In this document: positions 1 to 7,933 of the stretch, piece by piece
Position numbering within the stretch: position 1 is the first letter of the stretch
Layout: every line of letters starts with the position of its first letter
Origin: UBA10133 sp964528565
Lineage (GTDB): Bacteria; Patescibacteriota; Microgenomatia; UBA1400; MFAQ01
NCBI GenBank assembly: GCA_964528565.1
Contig: CAZGSP010000061.1
Coordinates: 1-48,072 of the forward strand
DNA: 48,072 nt
Direction: 5' to 3'
Translations under genes and position numbers: made by a program
Notes under the pieces: model-generated
Told to the model about the DNA's origin: nothing
The model's database searches: none
The model's input: the letters and a program-made list of their open reading frames with translations, nothing else

Positions 1-73
1 CCGGATTAAGGCTACAAGCCAAGGCCGATAAGATCAGAACGGCAATCAAAAACGGAAAAGCAAAACGTTTCAT
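1..73 (-). CDS. N-terminus of a putative lipoprotein (partial)
   Basis: The reverse strand opens with ATG at 73 behind a strong Shine-Dalgarno (AAGGAGG, complement of 78-84). The 24 visible codons give a Lys/Arg n-region, a hydrophobic stretch (FPFLIAVLILSALA) and a Cys at residue 20, which is the architecture of a lipoprotein signal peptide. The residues before Cys (ALA) are a slightly atypical lipobox. The rest of the gene lies outside the window, so the mature protein is unknown. It is divergent from lexA. Confidence 0.6.
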   Translation of the reverse strand, partial: MKRFAFPFLIAVLILSALACSLNP

Positions 74-148
74 GAGCCTCCTTTTAAGGTACAGGGGTAT
101 TGTAATACAAAATAGCAATTATGGCGCAAGATGTTTGGGTTTTGTTAG

Positions 149-177
149 TTGACATTTGGGTATTGTTTGGTAATAAT
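149..177 (+). promoter_or_regulatory. lexA promoter, leaderless geometry, flanked by direct repeats
   Basis: TTGACA (149-154), a 17-bp spacer and AATAAT (172-177) are followed after 6 bases by the ATG at 184. Transcription is expected to begin at or next to the start codon. Two 15-bp direct repeats beginning TTTGGGT (134-148 and 155-169, 13 of 15 identical, offset 21 bp) bracket the -35 box and may be an operator, possibly for LexA itself. Confidence 0.65.
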
Positions 178-183
178 GGATTT

Positions 184-804
184 ATGGCCGTAACACTATA
201 CAAAAGACAAAGACAGATAGTCGAGTTTATTTCTCAGTTTATCCAGAAGAACGGTTACTCCCCCACCCTGTCGGAGATCGCCAACGCCATCGGGGTTTCG
301 TCTCTAGCCACGATTCACGAACACCTCCAGGCCTTGGAAAAGAAAGGCATTATTCGGAAGTTTGACGGAGCAATCCGCGGGATCGAAGTGGTGGACAGAC
401 CCAGTGTGGAGCTAGCCTCTCTGGAATTGCCGATTCTCGGGTACATCGCCGCCGGGCGGCCGATCGAACCACTGACCGATCCAAATGCCACCATGAGAGT
501 TTCTTCTTCTATGGTATCAGGTAAGAAGCGGGCGTTCGTATTGCAGGTAAAAGGCGATTCGATGATCGAAGAGGGTATTTTTGACCATGATTATGTCCTG
601 ATAGAAGAGTGCGAGATTGGAGCCGTCAAGGATGGAGATATCGTGGTGGCTTTGCTAGAGAACGGTCTGGCCACGCTTAAAAGATTTTTCCGGGAGAGAA
701 CACGCGTACGCCTGGAGCCGGCGAACTCCTCCATGTCCCCTATTTTTGCCATCAACGTGAAAGTGCAGGGAAAATGTGTTGGGGTGATAAGGAAGTACAT
801 ATAA
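184..804 (+). CDS. lexA: LexA repressor (SOS regulator, self-cleaving)
   Basis: This 206-residue protein is a LexA family repressor: a winged-helix N-terminus (about 1-68) that binds SOS operators and an S24 peptidase C-terminus that cleaves itself when RecA is activated. Visible are the Ala90-Gly91 cleavage site in GYIAAGRP, the nucleophile Ser126 in KGDSMIEEG and the general-base Lys166 in ATLKRF. An in-frame ATG at 121 would add 21 residues (MAQDVWVLLVD...), but those do not resemble LexA and the consensus promoter sits inside that stretch. The ATG at 184 begins with the family-typical LYKRQRQIVEFI. The mRNA would be leaderless. The binding motif in this organism is unknown; the direct repeats at the promoter are the natural candidate. 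Confidence 0.93.
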   Translation: MAVTLYKRQRQIVEFISQFIQKNGYSPTLSEIANAIGVSSLATIHEHLQALEKKGIIRKFDGAIRGIEVVDRPSVELASLELPILGYIAAGRPIEPLTDPNATMRVSSSMVSGKKRAFVLQVKGDSMIEEGIFDHDYVLIEECEIGAVKDGDIVVALLENGLATLKRFFRERTRVRLEPANSSMSPIFAINVKVQGKCVGVIRKYI

Positions 805-826
805 AAACTCCCGCAAATGCGGGAGC
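799..826 (-). terminator. Rho-independent terminator for the small minus-strand gene
   Basis: CTCCCGC-AAAT-GCGGGAG (809-826) forms a 7-bp GC-rich stem. On the minus strand it is followed by TTTTTATAT. On the plus strand no T-run follows, so it terminates the gene at 834-1061 rather than lexA. Confidence 0.7.
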
Positions 827-833
827 GGTAAGC

Positions 834-1061
834 TTACTTCGGAAGACCAATGTCCACGTTCTCGTGAGCAGTAGCAGTGATGGTTGTTTGAAATACCATG
901 CGGGTTGAGTTGTCGTCGTACACCGAGTTGTAATTCTCAACGACAATTTTAACCCGATATCCTTTCTTAACCAAATCTTCGACCAGCCTTTCAACATCTT
1001 CGGATACTTTGTCTGCATCTAATGAACGAATTGTTCTTTGAACGTAAGGCTTGTGTGTCAC
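834..1061 (-). CDS. Small conserved-looking protein, function unknown
   Basis: A 75-residue protein is read from a GTG start at 1061 with AGGAG five bases upstream. A longer frame reaches 1172 but would overlap rsmI and lacks a ribosome site. The sequence begins MTHKPYVQRTIRSLDADKVS and predicts an amphipathic helix (SEDVERLVEDLVKKGY) followed by beta strands (RVKIVVENYNSV, MVFQTTITATA). I recognise no family. It has its own terminator and lies divergent from rsmI, so it is probably monocistronic. The alternating strands suggest a small alpha/beta binding domain, which is only a guess. Confidence 0.65.
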   Translation of the reverse strand: MTHKPYVQRTIRSLDADKVSEDVERLVEDLVKKGYRVKIVVENYNSVYDDNSTRMVFQTTITATAHENVDIGLPK

Positions 1062-1099
1062 AATTACTCCTTTTGAGGTAAGGTGCGCTTCCAGGGTAT

Positions 1100-1105
1100 T
1101 ATAAT
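1100..1105 (+). promoter_or_regulatory. rsmI -10 element (TATAAT), leaderless
   Basis: A perfect TATAAT ends 6 bases before the rsmI ATG (1112). The -35 region is weak (TTGAGG at 1073 is too far away). The -10 to ATG distance equals that at lexA and several other genes in the window. Confidence 0.5.
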
Positions 1106-1111
1106 ACATCA

Positions 1112-1813
1112 ATGAAACTGACAATTGTAGGCTTACCGATCGGGAATGTGGAGGATATTTCCGAACGGGCATTAAGGATTCTTTCCGAAACCAAGTTTAT
1201 TGTTTGTGAAGATACCAGAATGTTTAACAATCTGTGGAGTAAATTGGTTTCTTTGGGTAAGGTGGAGAAGCTGTCGGCTAGGCTAAAGTTTGTGAATGAC
1301 TTTAATGAGTATCGGGTGCTCCCCTCTTTACTGCAGGAGATGAATGGGTTGGAAGAAGCGGTGCTCGTGAGTGACGCCGGAATGCCTTTGATCTCCGATC
1401 CCGGATACAAATTGGTCCACGAAGGCTTAGGTATGGGGTGGGAAGTAAGTGTGGTTCCCGGACCGACGGCCGAAAGTGCTACCTTGGCGATCTCCGGTCT
1501 ACCGACCGATAAATACTTGTTTTTGGGCTTTTTGCCGAAGAAGGGGGGGAAGCGGCTCGAGATGCTAAAAAATGTCAAGATGATGTCGGAGACTATGAAA
1601 TTCTCGGTCGTGATTTATGAGTCTCCGGTTAGATTGGAAAAAATTATCTGTGAAATGGTAGAAGTTTTTGGAGCCGAGGCCAGGATGTGTCTAGCCCTTG
1701 ACCTGACCAAGGTCTCCGAAAAGATATTCCGCGGAAGTATGATTGAAATTCTCGAAGTGGTAAAAACCACAAAGCTCAAAGGTGAAGCAACGATGGTAGT
1801 TTCTTTGGCCTAA
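1112..1813 (+). CDS. rsmI: 16S rRNA (cytidine1402-2'-O)-methyltransferase RsmI
   Basis: A tetrapyrrole-methylase fold SAM-dependent enzyme that 2'-O-methylates C1402 in the decoding centre of 16S rRNA. Diagnostic motifs are the N-terminal LTIVGLPIGNVEDIS, the CEDTR motif (residues about 32-36), LVSDAGMPLISDPGYKLV and VVPGPTAESATLAISGLPTDKYLFLGFLP. At 233 residues it is shorter than typical RsmI (about 280) and lacks much of the C-terminal extension, as expected in reduced genomes. No ribosome-binding site is visible, and the promoter abuts the start. It converges on gpmI, the two stop codons overlapping by 4 bp (1810-1813). Confidence 0.92.
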   Translation: MKLTIVGLPIGNVEDISERALRILSETKFIVCEDTRMFNNLWSKLVSLGKVEKLSARLKFVNDFNEYRVLPSLLQEMNGLEEAVLVSDAGMPLISDPGYKLVHEGLGMGWEVSVVPGPTAESATLAISGLPTDKYLFLGFLPKKGGKRLEMLKNVKMMSETMKFSVVIYESPVRLEKIICEMVEVFGAEARMCLALDLTKVSEKIFRGSMIEILEVVKTTKLKGEATMVVSLA

Positions 1814-3321
1814 TTTTCCCGCAAGATCAGATTTTTCCCGTTCATTTCCGGTGGTTGCGGAAGATCCAGTAGATTTAGGATCGTCGGGGCGATATCGCCA
1901 AGCTTACCTAACTCAAGCCGGAGGTGATAGTCGACCGGGTGATAAAGAATAAACGGGACGGGAAGGTTTGAGTGTTTGGTGTCAACCTCTCCCGTTTGAA
2001 GATTGATCAATTCTTCGGCGTTGCCGTGGTCGGCGGTGATGAGCAAATAACTACCGGTTTCTTTTGCTAAGTTTACTAAAGCTTTAATACCGTCGTCCGC
2101 GGCCTTTATCGCCTCGATGGTTTTATCGATCTTTCCCGTATGGGCAACCATGTCGGGGCAGGCAATGTTGATAACGGACAAACCAAAAGTGTCACTTTTG
2201 AAGTAGGCAGTGAACTCGGTGATCAACTTGTCGGTAGACATTCGGGGTTGCAGGTCATAAGTGGCAATTTTTGGAGAACCGACAAATAGCCGGGCTTCTC
2301 CCGGGAAGGCCAGTTCGCTTTGACCGTTGAAATAGTAGGTGACCATGGCGATTTTTTCGGTTTCGGCCGCTCTCAGTTGCAGTAGATGATTGTCGGAAAC
2401 GATCTGACCCAGTGTGTTTGTAAGCGTAGTGGTAGGAAACATAACGGGATTATCGAAGGCTTTTCGGTACTTGGTCATGGTTACGAATCTTAAATTGGTG
2501 AGGCCTGACTTAAGAAACAGCTCGGTAAGTTGTCTGGGGCGGTCAGTCCGGAAATTAAAGAATACCACTGCGTCTCCGGCTTTGATCCTGGTGTCGTTCG
2601 GGTTGTCCCCGATGGCCACCGGAGAGATAAACTCATCAAATACTCCACTGCGGTATTTTTTTTCCATGACCTCCACCGGATCATTTTCATATTTTTGGAC
2701 AGGTCCAACGAGACTATCGAAGGCAATTTGAGTTCTGTCCCAACGTTTATCCCGATCCATGGCATAATATCGACCCAAAAGGGTAACTATTTTTCCGGTG
2801 CCCAATTTATTAATTTCTTCCTGCACAAATTTAATTTGGGCGATCGAATTATCGGGTGGGCTGTCACGCCCGTCCGTGATCAGATGTAAATAGACTTCCT
2901 TAATGTCGTGATTTTTGGCAAAGAGCATAAGAGCATAAAGATGCTCGTTGTATGCATGGACTCCCGATGCTCCGATCATCCCCAAGATATGAAGCCGTGA
3001 ACCGAACGATTGTAGGTGTTTGACCGTATCAAGTAAGGCGCGATTGGTAAAAAAACTGCCATCCGCGATGGCCATGTTGATTTGGGCCAGATCCTGGTAG
3101 ACCACTCTCCCCGCACCAATATTAAGATGTCCGGTTTCACTGTTGCCATCCATACCTTCGGGGAGACCTACTGCCGGACCTGCGGCCAGAAGTTGGGTGT
3201 TAGGAAAGTTTTGCAGAAGATAGTTGAAGGTTTGTGGATCGGCTTCCGTAATCGCATTTCCGGGTGAGTCCGGCGCAACCCCCCAGCCGTCAAGAATACA
3301 CAGAATTACCCTTTTATTCAT
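1810..3321 (-). CDS. gpmI: 2,3-bisphosphoglycerate-independent phosphoglycerate mutase
   Basis: This 503-residue metalloenzyme of the alkaline phosphatase superfamily interconverts 3- and 2-phosphoglycerate through a phosphoserine. The N-terminus CILDGWG and DGNSETGHLNIGAGR contain the first metal ligand and the catalytic Ser (about residue 61). ITDGRDSPP, the binding segment with FRTDRPRQL, and the C-terminal ITADHGNAE metal site are all present. The length matches the family. It is the last gene of the carbon operon, and its ATG overlaps the eno stop (ATGA), implying translational coupling. Together with eno and pps it spans three consecutive steps between 3-phosphoglycerate and pyruvate. 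Confidence 0.95.
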   Translation of the reverse strand: MNKRVILCILDGWGVAPDSPGNAITEADPQTFNYLLQNFPNTQLLAAGPAVGLPEGMDGNSETGHLNIGAGRVVYQDLAQINMAIADGSFFTNRALLDTVKHLQSFGSRLHILGMIGASGVHAYNEHLYALMLFAKNHDIKEVYLHLITDGRDSPPDNSIAQIKFVQEEINKLGTGKIVTLLGRYYAMDRDKRWDRTQIAFDSLVGPVQKYENDPVEVMEKKYRSGVFDEFISPVAIGDNPNDTRIKAGDAVVFFNFRTDRPRQLTELFLKSGLTNLRFVTMTKYRKAFDNPVMFPTTTLTNTLGQIVSDNHLLQLRAAETEKIAMVTYYFNGQSELAFPGEARLFVGSPKIATYDLQPRMSTDKLITEFTAYFKSDTFGLSVINIACPDMVAHTGKIDKTIEAIKAADDGIKALVNLAKETGSYLLITADHGNAEELINLQTGEVDTKHSNLPVPFILYHPVDYHLRLELGKLGDIAPTILNLLDLPQPPEMNGKNLILREN

Positions 3322-4592
3322 GATGAAGGATTGATGCTTTGAAGATATTCTTGGATGAAGAGAAGACGATTGTATTTGGCCACTCTCTCTCCCCTACCCG
3401 GGGCACCAAATTTGACAAAATCGGCTCCAACCCCAACAGCAAAATCGGCCAGAAAGTCTTCATCCGTATCACCCGACCGGTGAGAGACAATGATAGAAAA
3501 ATCGTTCTTCCTGGCCAGTTTGATGACGGATACCGTTTCCGAAATGGTGCCAATTTGATTTGGCTTGATTAAAACTGTGTTGCAGGCGCCCTTTTTGATA
3601 GCCTCTTCAAGTCTGTTCCGGTTGGTTACCAGCAGATCGTCACCGACGACCATTAGCTGTTTGCCCACACTGATAGTAAAGTTCGTCCAGTCGTCCCAGT
3701 CGTCCTGGTCGAATGGGTCCTCAACGGATAGAAGACTGTATTTATGAACGAGATCGATGAGGAAATCCGCCAATTGGGAACCCGATAGGTTTTCTTTGAC
3801 ATCACTTATTTTGTACTTTCCGTTTGAAAAAAATGATGAAGCGGCGACGTCCAGCCCCAGATAAACGTCTTCATTAAGCTTGTACTTACTTTGCTCAATG
3901 GTTTCGACCAGGAGTTCGATGGCGTCGGAGTTGGAGAATAAGTTGGGGGCATATCCCCCTTCATCCCCCACCGAGTGAATGGCTTTTTTCTCCGTCAAAA
4001 CTTTCTTTAGCAGATGATATAGCTCGCTTCCCATTTCCAGGGCTTCGGAAAATTTTTTTCTGCTTGAGGGAATGCAATGGTATTCCTGAAAGTCCAGGTT
4101 GCCTGCTCCGTGTTTACCACCATTCACCATGTTAAAGATCGGTGTCGGCAGGTGTAGGGCCGAGGGAGTAGCCAGACCGTATTTTTGAGCAGTATATTCA
4201 AAGGTCGGCATTTCCGCACAGGATGCTCCCAACTCAAAACAAGCCTGGGAGACGGAAAGAATAGCGTTGGCTCCGAGTTTTGATTTGTTCGCTGTCCCGT
4301 CGGTATTTAAGAGAATTTGATCGATCTCGTTTTGTTTGGTTGGATCCTGCCCAATAAGATATTTACTGATTATTTGATTTACATTGGCACAAGCTTTGAG
4401 TACCCCCATACCGTCAAAACGATTGCGATCGCCGTCACGAAGTTCATAGGCTTCAAGCCGGCCCGTTGAAGCACCGCTGGGAATGGACGCCACGGCACCA
4501 TGGTCGGTGTCGGACCAGATGGTCGTCTCGATGGTCGGATTGCCCCGAGAGTCCAGAATTTCTCTGGCGTAAACGGATTTAATTTTTGACAT
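3318..4592 (-). CDS. eno: Enolase
   Basis: A 424-residue enolase interconverting 2-phosphoglycerate and phosphoenolpyruvate. Signature elements are YAREILDSRGNPTIE at the N-terminus, SGASTGRLEAYELRDGD, LGANAILSVSQA, the Mg ligand segments SVEDPFDQDDW and VGDDLLVTN, the catalytic lysine stretch LIKPNQIGTISET and SHRSGDTDEDF. The substrate loop reads NGGKHGAGNLDFQEYHCIP, somewhat divergent from the usual NGGAHADN form. The start codon overlaps the pps stop (TAATG) and the stop overlaps the gpmI start (ATGA), so pps-eno-gpmI are coupled in pathway order. Confidence 0.95.
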   Translation of the reverse strand: MSKIKSVYAREILDSRGNPTIETTIWSDTDHGAVASIPSGASTGRLEAYELRDGDRNRFDGMGVLKACANVNQIISKYLIGQDPTKQNEIDQILLNTDGTANKSKLGANAILSVSQACFELGASCAEMPTFEYTAQKYGLATPSALHLPTPIFNMVNGGKHGAGNLDFQEYHCIPSSRKKFSEALEMGSELYHLLKKVLTEKKAIHSVGDEGGYAPNLFSNSDAIELLVETIEQSKYKLNEDVYLGLDVAASSFFSNGKYKISDVKENLSGSQLADFLIDLVHKYSLLSVEDPFDQDDWDDWTNFTISVGKQLMVVGDDLLVTNRNRLEEAIKKGACNTVLIKPNQIGTISETVSVIKLARKNDFSIIVSHRSGDTDEDFLADFAVGVGADFVKFGAPGRGERVAKYNRLLFIQEYLQSINPSS

Positions 4593-6865
4593 TATTTAAG
4601 TAAGTGTTTTTCAATGTGAGAGATGACCCTCCTGGTGTTGTCTACCGCATCGGGGCTGACCGAAACCGAGGTTATCCCCCAGCCAACCAGTTTCTCCACG
4701 AGATCCGGATAGAGACTGGCGGCTTGGCCGCAAAGAGAGCTCGTGATGTGATGCTTGTGGGCCGTTTTGACTACGTGTTCAAGGGCCCAGGTTACCGCGG
4801 GATTTCTTTCGTCAAATTCGGGCGCTACCGTTTCGTTATCCCGATCCGTGCCCAAAATAAGCATGGTCAGGTCGTTACTGCCGATCGAAACCCCGTCTAT
4901 TCCCACCCGAATAAAGTCTTCGAGGAGGATCACATTTGAGGGAATTTCCACCATCATCCAGAGTTTGAAGCTGTTGGATCTTGTTAAGCCGGAGGCAGAG
5001 ACAATTCTTTTTACCTTAACCAACTCATCGACTGTTCTAACAAAAGGGACCATTAGATGAAGATTTTTATGACCGAGCTTGTTTCGAACGATCTTGATCG
5101 CTTCCAGCTCCAGGTTGAAAACGGTCTCGTCGCTAATGTATCGATAAGCACCGCGGAAACCTAACATTGGATTTGGTTCGATGGGTTCGTACGCTTGTCC
5201 TCCGACCAGATTCCGGTACTCATTGGTCTTGAAGTCCGAAGCACGATAAACAATTGGTCGATCTCCGAAGCTATAGGTGAACTTGGCCAAACTTTCCGCC
5301 AGTTTCTCAATAAATATTTTTTCTTTACCGTCGTGGATCATTTTTTTGGGATGAACACCGATCTGTGCCATCATGAACTCTGCCCGCAGTAAACCAACCC
5401 CGTCGGCATTTCCCTGTGCCACTACGGAGGCGAGGTCCGGCTCTCCCAGATTGACATAGACATGGGTGGCAGTCTTAGGAAACTCTTCTTCCTTAAAATC
5501 TTTTGCTTCGACCGCCTTACCCTTTTCGGGGACGCCACCATAGATCGTACCGGTAGCTCCGTTCACGGTGATTATCTGATCGTCTTTTAGTTTTTGTGTA
5601 GCGATCTTGGTGCCCACAACAGCCGGTATTCCCAGCTCCCGTGACACTATAGCGGCGTGTGATGTCTGGCCACCTTTGTCGGTAACAATAGCCGCGGCTC
5701 TCTTCATGGCAGGAACAAAGTCGGGTGAAGTCATTTCCGTTACCAGCACATCTCCTTCTTTGACCTTATTGATCTCCGAAGCGCTCTTGATCTTGACCAC
5801 TTTGCCAAAGCCTATGCCAAATGACGCGGGCTCTCCCTGAAGAAGGGTGGTGAGTTTTAAAATTTGTTCTTCGGAAATATTCTTTATTCCTTTCCCCATG
5901 TCCAAAGTGGTGATGGGACGAGTTTGGACCAGATAGATCTTGCCGTCTTCGACCGCGAACTCGCTATCTTGGGGAAAGAAGTAGTGCTGATGAACTTTGA
6001 TAGATAGTTTGGCGACCTCAATGACTTGTTCGTCGGTGAGTTTGCGCCGGTCGACTTTCTCTTTGGGAACGTCAACTTTTTTGACACCGCTGGGGTACTG
6101 CATGATCTCCATGATCGATTGTGGGACCTTGTGTCTGGAGTGAATGGTTAAGGAGTCTTTGTTGACTATATAGTGATCGGGATTTACGACGCCTTGAACC
6201 ATATAGTCCCCCAAGCCCCAAACGGCCTCCACGACTACTTGATTTTTGTTCCGGGTCACGGGGTTCACCGAGAACACGACTCCCGAGACCTCAGACTGGA
6301 TCATGAGTTGAATGGGGACCGCCAGCTGAACTTTGAAGTGGTCGTAATTCTTGGTGGCACGGTAAAAGATGGCCCTGGCCCCCCAGAGGGATGCCCAGGC
6401 CTTTCTGACCGCTTGCAGGACATTTGACTCACCTTTGATATCGAGATACGACTCTTGCTGACCGGCAAATGAAGCATCCGGCAGATCCTCTGCGGTCGCG
6501 GAAGACCGGACTGCGACCAGGGGATTTTTTTCACCCGGTTTAAGACCGGCATAACTGCTAAATATTTCATCGGTTAACTCCGAAGGAATATTGGCGGTAT
6601 TAATAAGACGCTGAATTTTGATGGAGGCTTTCTGCAGACCCTTTTGATTGTTGACATCCGTCTGCCGAATGATCTCCCGGATGACAGGCTGAAGAGCGTT
6701 TTGATCTATAACATATTTGTAAGCCGCGGCCGTAACTACAAAACCATTGGGGACCGGGATCCCAAAGTGATACATCTCTCCCAGATTGGCTCCTTTACCA
6801 CCCACAAGCGGAATATCCTCTTTGCGTATCTTACTAAATGGTAGTACCAGGGCAGGCGTGGTCAT
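4592..6865 (-). CDS. ppsA: Phosphoenolpyruvate synthase
   Basis: A 757-residue PEP synthase (pyruvate + ATP + water to PEP + AMP + Pi), the entry into gluconeogenesis. The N-terminal ATP-grasp-like domain begins with PLVGGKGANLGEM and contains AVRSSATAEDLPDASFAGQQESYL. The central phosphohistidine domain has TDKGGQTSHAAIVSRELGIPAVVG with the catalytic His. The C-terminal TIM barrel has GVGLLRAEFMMAQIGVHP, SIGSNDLTMLILGTDRD and a catalytic Cys in SLCGQAASL. Pyruvate phosphate dikinase is the alternative, but the length and the GVGLLRAEFM motif fit PEP synthase. It overlaps the genes on both sides by one base. Confidence 0.93.
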   Translation of the reverse strand: MTTPALVLPFSKIRKEDIPLVGGKGANLGEMYHFGIPVPNGFVVTAAAYKYVIDQNALQPVIREIIRQTDVNNQKGLQKASIKIQRLINTANIPSELTDEIFSSYAGLKPGEKNPLVAVRSSATAEDLPDASFAGQQESYLDIKGESNVLQAVRKAWASLWGARAIFYRATKNYDHFKVQLAVPIQLMIQSEVSGVVFSVNPVTRNKNQVVVEAVWGLGDYMVQGVVNPDHYIVNKDSLTIHSRHKVPQSIMEIMQYPSGVKKVDVPKEKVDRRKLTDEQVIEVAKLSIKVHQHYFFPQDSEFAVEDGKIYLVQTRPITTLDMGKGIKNISEEQILKLTTLLQGEPASFGIGFGKVVKIKSASEINKVKEGDVLVTEMTSPDFVPAMKRAAAIVTDKGGQTSHAAIVSRELGIPAVVGTKIATQKLKDDQIITVNGATGTIYGGVPEKGKAVEAKDFKEEEFPKTATHVYVNLGEPDLASVVAQGNADGVGLLRAEFMMAQIGVHPKKMIHDGKEKIFIEKLAESLAKFTYSFGDRPIVYRASDFKTNEYRNLVGGQAYEPIEPNPMLGFRGAYRYISDETVFNLELEAIKIVRNKLGHKNLHLMVPFVRTVDELVKVKRIVSASGLTRSNSFKLWMMVEIPSNVILLEDFIRVGIDGVSIGSNDLTMLILGTDRDNETVAPEFDERNPAVTWALEHVVKTAHKHHITSSLCGQAASLYPDLVEKLVGWGITSVSVSPDAVDNTRRVISHIEKHLLK

Positions 6866-7932
6866 TAGTGTAACTCCTTTTTTAAATAATCAACCCACGG
6901 ATTAATAGCCGGGTTGACTTTATTAACTATACCTAAATAATAACTAAACATCACCAAAAAGACCAGCGACTCGAATACTTGAAGAACCGTATCGGTGGCT
7001 TCCGGTTTGATCACGGACACCCGATATTTTTGTTTTAGTAAAATATCACGGGTAATCCGGGCTCTTTTTTGGATGATCTCCGGAAAATTTCCGGAGTTGA
7101 GGATGATAAAGGAGAGATCGTCTTTGAGAGAGGCCGGGAAGGTGAAGCCTTCCAACAAATGATGGTTCAGGTCCGGAAAGTCGAAATGAACGGCAAAGGT
7201 TTTGGCCGTCTCATTAAGATAGTTCCCAAATACATGGCCGATACCGGAAAGGTGATTGGCCGAAAGGAAGATGATACCCTGTCCTTTGTGTTTGGCGGCC
7301 AGTGATTTGGCCGGGTTATCCGGAGTGTCTTTGTCGATATTTACCATGTCCAGAACACGCTCAATGGTTTGGGTGATATCTTTTTGGATAAAGTATTTTT
7401 TGGCCAAAGGATTTAGTCTCAGCAAAAGACCAATGATGGCGCCCAAGGACAGACAAACGCCCGCTCTGGGGGACCGGGAGGGATTAAATTTTTCGTCCAT
7501 TTCGATAAGGGGGATCTGCTGACCCAGAGCGACCTCTTTTAACTTTCCGCCGGTGGTCAGACACACCGAAGGACAGCTTCTCATACCGGCATCTTGGGCG
7601 CAGGAAATGATCTCTTCCGTATTTCCGGAGTAACTGGATAAAATGATCAACGTGTGTTTGTCCGCGTAGGCCGGTAAGCGGTAGTTGGCGACTATTTCAA
7701 AGGGAACTTTCAGTATGTAGGGCGCCAGAGAGCGGATAATTTCGGCGGCCAAATTACTGCCTCCCATGCCGGTAAAAACAATATTTTTGATCTTATCCGG
7801 GTCAAAATCAAGGTTAACGAACTCGGCCGTATGCCAACCGGAGTCAAATTGATGACCAAACTTACCGAGCGACTCATATAAATCTATCGGGTCAAGTTTG
7901 CGATAATTTCTTCTATCATCCAGAAAATTCAT
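6865..7932 (-). CDS. Bifunctional phosphoglucose/phosphomannose isomerase (SIS domain)
   Basis: The sequence fits the archaeal/Patescibacteria-type PGI/PMI family, which interconverts fructose-6-phosphate with glucose-6-phosphate and mannose-6-phosphate. Visible are the SIS-domain segments NIVFTGMGGSNLAAEIIRSL and LIILSSYSGNTEEIISCAQDAG, a proline/arginine stretch before LSLGAIIGLLLRL, and the C-terminal LNETAKTFAVHFDFPDLNHHLLEGF with the Glu and His expected in the active site. I place the start at the ATG at 7932 (MNFLDDRR, 355 residues). It sits one base after the upstream stop (TAA-T-ATG); a longer frame to 7968 would run into that gene. The stop overlaps the ppsA start. Confidence 0.85.
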   Translation of the reverse strand: MNFLDDRRNYRKLDPIDLYESLGKFGHQFDSGWHTAEFVNLDFDPDKIKNIVFTGMGGSNLAAEIIRSLAPYILKVPFEIVANYRLPAYADKHTLIILSSYSGNTEEIISCAQDAGMRSCPSVCLTTGGKLKEVALGQQIPLIEMDEKFNPSRSPRAGVCLSLGAIIGLLLRLNPLAKKYFIQKDITQTIERVLDMVNIDKDTPDNPAKSLAAKHKGQGIIFLSANHLSGIGHVFGNYLNETAKTFAVHFDFPDLNHHLLEGFTFPASLKDDLSFIILNSGNFPEIIQKRARITRDILLKQKYRVSVIKPEATDTVLQVFESLVFLVMFSYYLGIVNKVNPAINPWVDYLKKELH

Positions 7933-7933
7933 A

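Noticed and set aside
121..183. N-terminal extension of lexA from the ATG at 121
   Set aside because: The extra residues do not resemble LexA, and the consensus promoter (149-177) would lie inside the coding sequence.
3318..3321. Possible UGA recoding (glycine) as in Gracilibacteria/SR1
   Set aside because: eno and other genes end with UGA in perfect overlap with the next start, and conserved proteins show no in-frame UGA.
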